Shown piece after piece: positions 62,933 to 64,000 of a DNA stretch of 64,000 bases. The DNA comes from Bacteroidales bacterium. GTDB lineage: Bacteria; Bacteroidota; Bacteroidia; Bacteroidales; P3. Location: contig JAFVBC010000031.1 of assembly GCA_017480185.1 (NCBI GenBank), positions 20,509 to 84,508 of the forward strand. The letters are read 5' to 3'. Every line of letters starts with the position of its first letter. Positions within the stretch are counted from its first letter, which is position 1. The notes beneath the pieces were generated by a model. The model ran no database searches. It was given only the letters and a program-made list of their open reading frames with translations, and was not told the DNA's origin. The position numbers and the translations under genes were made by a program.

Positions 62933-63856
62933 TCACTTTTTATTGAAGTTTCTGATTTTCACAGTGTTTATAGGGCTCACTTCGTTCACCAAGTCGTAAA
63001 CGCGTTGTTTCTCGGCATCGGTTGCGGGGGTAAATATCGAGACCAACTCTTGTATCTTCACATCCACAAACTGTTGCACCGACAGCAAATTGGGCTTTTT
63101 CTTATTCACCCCGGCCAAGTCGGAAAGCGCTTCTATTATCATCCGTCGTGCCACTTCTTGGTTCACCGTCATGGCATCCAAGCCCAGACGGTGGTACTTA
63201 TAGTAGGCCGAATGTAACTGTGCATAGGCCGAGTTGGAGTGGTTCTCAACAAACCAGTAGCGACTTTTCGGCCCCTCGGTGGCTCGCCACCCTACGTAGG
63301 CCGAGGCCTCGGCCGTTTGAGCCACCATAGCGGCCATATCATACATCGGCTCGCCACCGTTCAGCTGATATGAATCCAAGTATATACCCAGCATCATGTA
63401 GCAATAGTAAGCCAGCGTCGATTGCAAGTTGCCGTAGAAGTTGGTTAGGTCGAAGTCGAGGGGTTGGCTTTCGTTGTAGGTGAACGAGAAGTTGGCCTGC
63501 TCCATGTGGTTAAACATGCCTGTGGTGTAGGTGGAGTTATACACCGGCCGTTTCATCTGCACCGACAATTGCCCTGTGAATTCGGTAGCCGACGAGCGCT
63601 GCGTCAGTATCAAAGAGAACGAACACTCTATGCGCTCGTGCTGTTCCAGTTCGAGGCGCGTCCAGTGGCGTCCACCCACAAAATCCTCTATGGCCTGCTT
63701 CATGCTCTCAAACACTTTCTTGTCGTTGACCGACTCGTACAACTGCGTGGTGGTGAGCAACTTTTGATAATTCACCACCACCGTTGCGTTGAACTCCTGC
63801 GCCTGCACAGCACAAAAGGCGGTCAACGACAACAATATAAACAGCAGTTTTTTCAT
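62933..63856 (-). CDS. porD: Type IX secretion protein PorD (DUF4835)
   Basis: A 307-residue exported protein of the DUF4835 family, whose member PorD is needed in Porphyromonas for T9SS function. It has a signal peptide (MKKLLFILLSLTAFCAVQAQ), then EFNATVVVNYQKL, LILTQRSSATEFTGQLSVQMKRPVY-like strands, NMLEQANFSFTYNESQPLDFD-like segments, and a DLAGVNKKKPN segment near the end, all of the family form. I use the ATG at 63856; an in-frame codon 15 bp upstream lies within the presumed promoter region. The two C10 proteases with sorting domains in this window are likely cargo of the system. Confidence 0.82.
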   Translation of the reverse strand: MKKLLFILLSLTAFCAVQAQEFNATVVVNYQKLLTTTQLYESVNDKKVFESMKQAIEDFVGGRHWTRLELEQHERIECSFSLILTQRSSATEFTGQLSVQMKRPVYNSTYTTGMFNHMEQANFSFTYNESQPLDFDLTNFYGNLQSTLAYYCYMMLGIYLDSYQLNGGEPMYDMAAMVAQTAEASAYVGWRATEGPKSRYWFVENHSNSAYAQLHSAYYKYHRLGLDAMTVNQEVARRMIIEALSDLAGVNKKKPNLLSVQQFVDVKIQELVSIFTPATDAEKQRVYDLVNEVSPINTVKIRNFNKK

Positions 63857-63868
63857 AGCAGAGGTGTG

Positions 63869-63876
63869 CAAATATA
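63869..63876 (-). promoter_or_regulatory. -7 promoter box of porD
   Basis: On the minus strand TATATTTG matches TAnnTTTG and lies 12 bp before the ATG at 63856. A TTG is found about 26 bp upstream, longer than the usual spacing. Confidence 0.5.
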
Positions 63877-63931
63877 CACATTTTTTCCATTTCCCCCACA
63901 GGCAACCACGGCAAACAACGTCTCAGCCACA

Positions 63932-64000
63932 CATCAACTACGCATCAAGTAAGGCCGTTCTTCAGTCGTTCTTCAGTTGTTCTTCAGTCGATGACTGAAG
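63932..64000. repeat. TTCAGT hairpin element, cut by the window edge
   Basis: Two 11-mers, CATCAACTACG and CATCAAGTAAG (63932-63953), lead into GCC, three units GTTCTTCAGTC/T (63957-63989), GAT, and the start of the inverse arm GACTGAAG (63993-64000). Cap, unit number and loop are the same as in the copy at 42276-42368, so the right arm should follow just outside the window. Confidence 0.88.

Overview
The window looks like a chromosomal segment of an anaerobic member of the Bacteroidales (phylum Bacteroidota). The sequence-level reasons are: a short primary sigma factor without region 1.1, typical of the phylum; TAnnTTTG-type -7 promoter boxes; signs of a type IX secretion system (a PorD/DUF4835 homologue, a PD40-OmpA protein resembling PorE, and two large C10 cysteine proteases ending in T9SS-type sorting domains); a two-domain signal peptidase I; and the [FeFe]-hydrogenase maturase HydF, which implies anaerobic hydrogen metabolism. 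I cannot name a genus from this alone.

Layout. 0-7.6 kb: the 3' part of murF, a tRNA-Pro, then a minus-strand block (PD40-OmpA protein, lon, dprA, a Nudix hydrolase, a META-domain lipoprotein). 7.6-15.7 kb: a plus-strand block with two GT4-like glycosyltransferases, lepB, parC and hflX. 15.7-18.5 kb: radA and glmM on the minus strand. 19-26.2 kb: lpd, then a compact chain (unknown protein, M23 peptidase, ispH, recF, DciA-like protein, ABC exporter). 26.2-35.5 kb: leucyl aminopeptidase, pdxA, polA, a secreted unknown and a T9SS-type C10 protease. 35.6-39.9 kb: an AT-rich minus-strand accessory array of small, mostly secreted proteins, with one two-gene module present twice, a JAB/JAMM-like protein between the copies, one frameshifted gene and one decayed copy. 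40.0-40.6 kb: G/C-rich intergenic repeat blocks. 40.6-42.1 kb: rpoD and rsmG. 42.4-50 kb: a plus-strand cluster (FkbH-type enzyme, acyl carrier protein, MaoC-like enzyme, split transketolase, short-chain dehydrogenase, MBOAT acyltransferase, SGNH-like membrane protein). 50-53.4 kb: DUF486 membrane protein, cinA, folA, hydF on the minus strand. 54.1-59.4 kb: dnaA in a tightly packed plus-strand chain that ends in a second T9SS-type C10 protease. 59.5-63.9 kb: a VWA-beta-barrel protein, an aminotransferase and porD on the minus strand.

How the genes may work together. Most of the window is housekeeping: replication, repair, envelope synthesis and cofactors. Three things stand out. (1) The 42.4-50 kb cluster holds the parts expected for loading a small three-carbon-derived acyl unit on a carrier protein, modifying it, and moving it by an MBOAT/SGNH pair to a cell-surface acceptor; this is inference. 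(2) The 35.6-39.9 kb array of secreted SH3-like proteins around a JAB-like protein looks like a duplicating, partly decaying accessory island, possibly a toxin/immunity remnant. (3) Several intergenic regions carry unrelated-looking repeats that share an 11-bp period, some folded into long hairpins, with a matching copy running off the right edge of the window.
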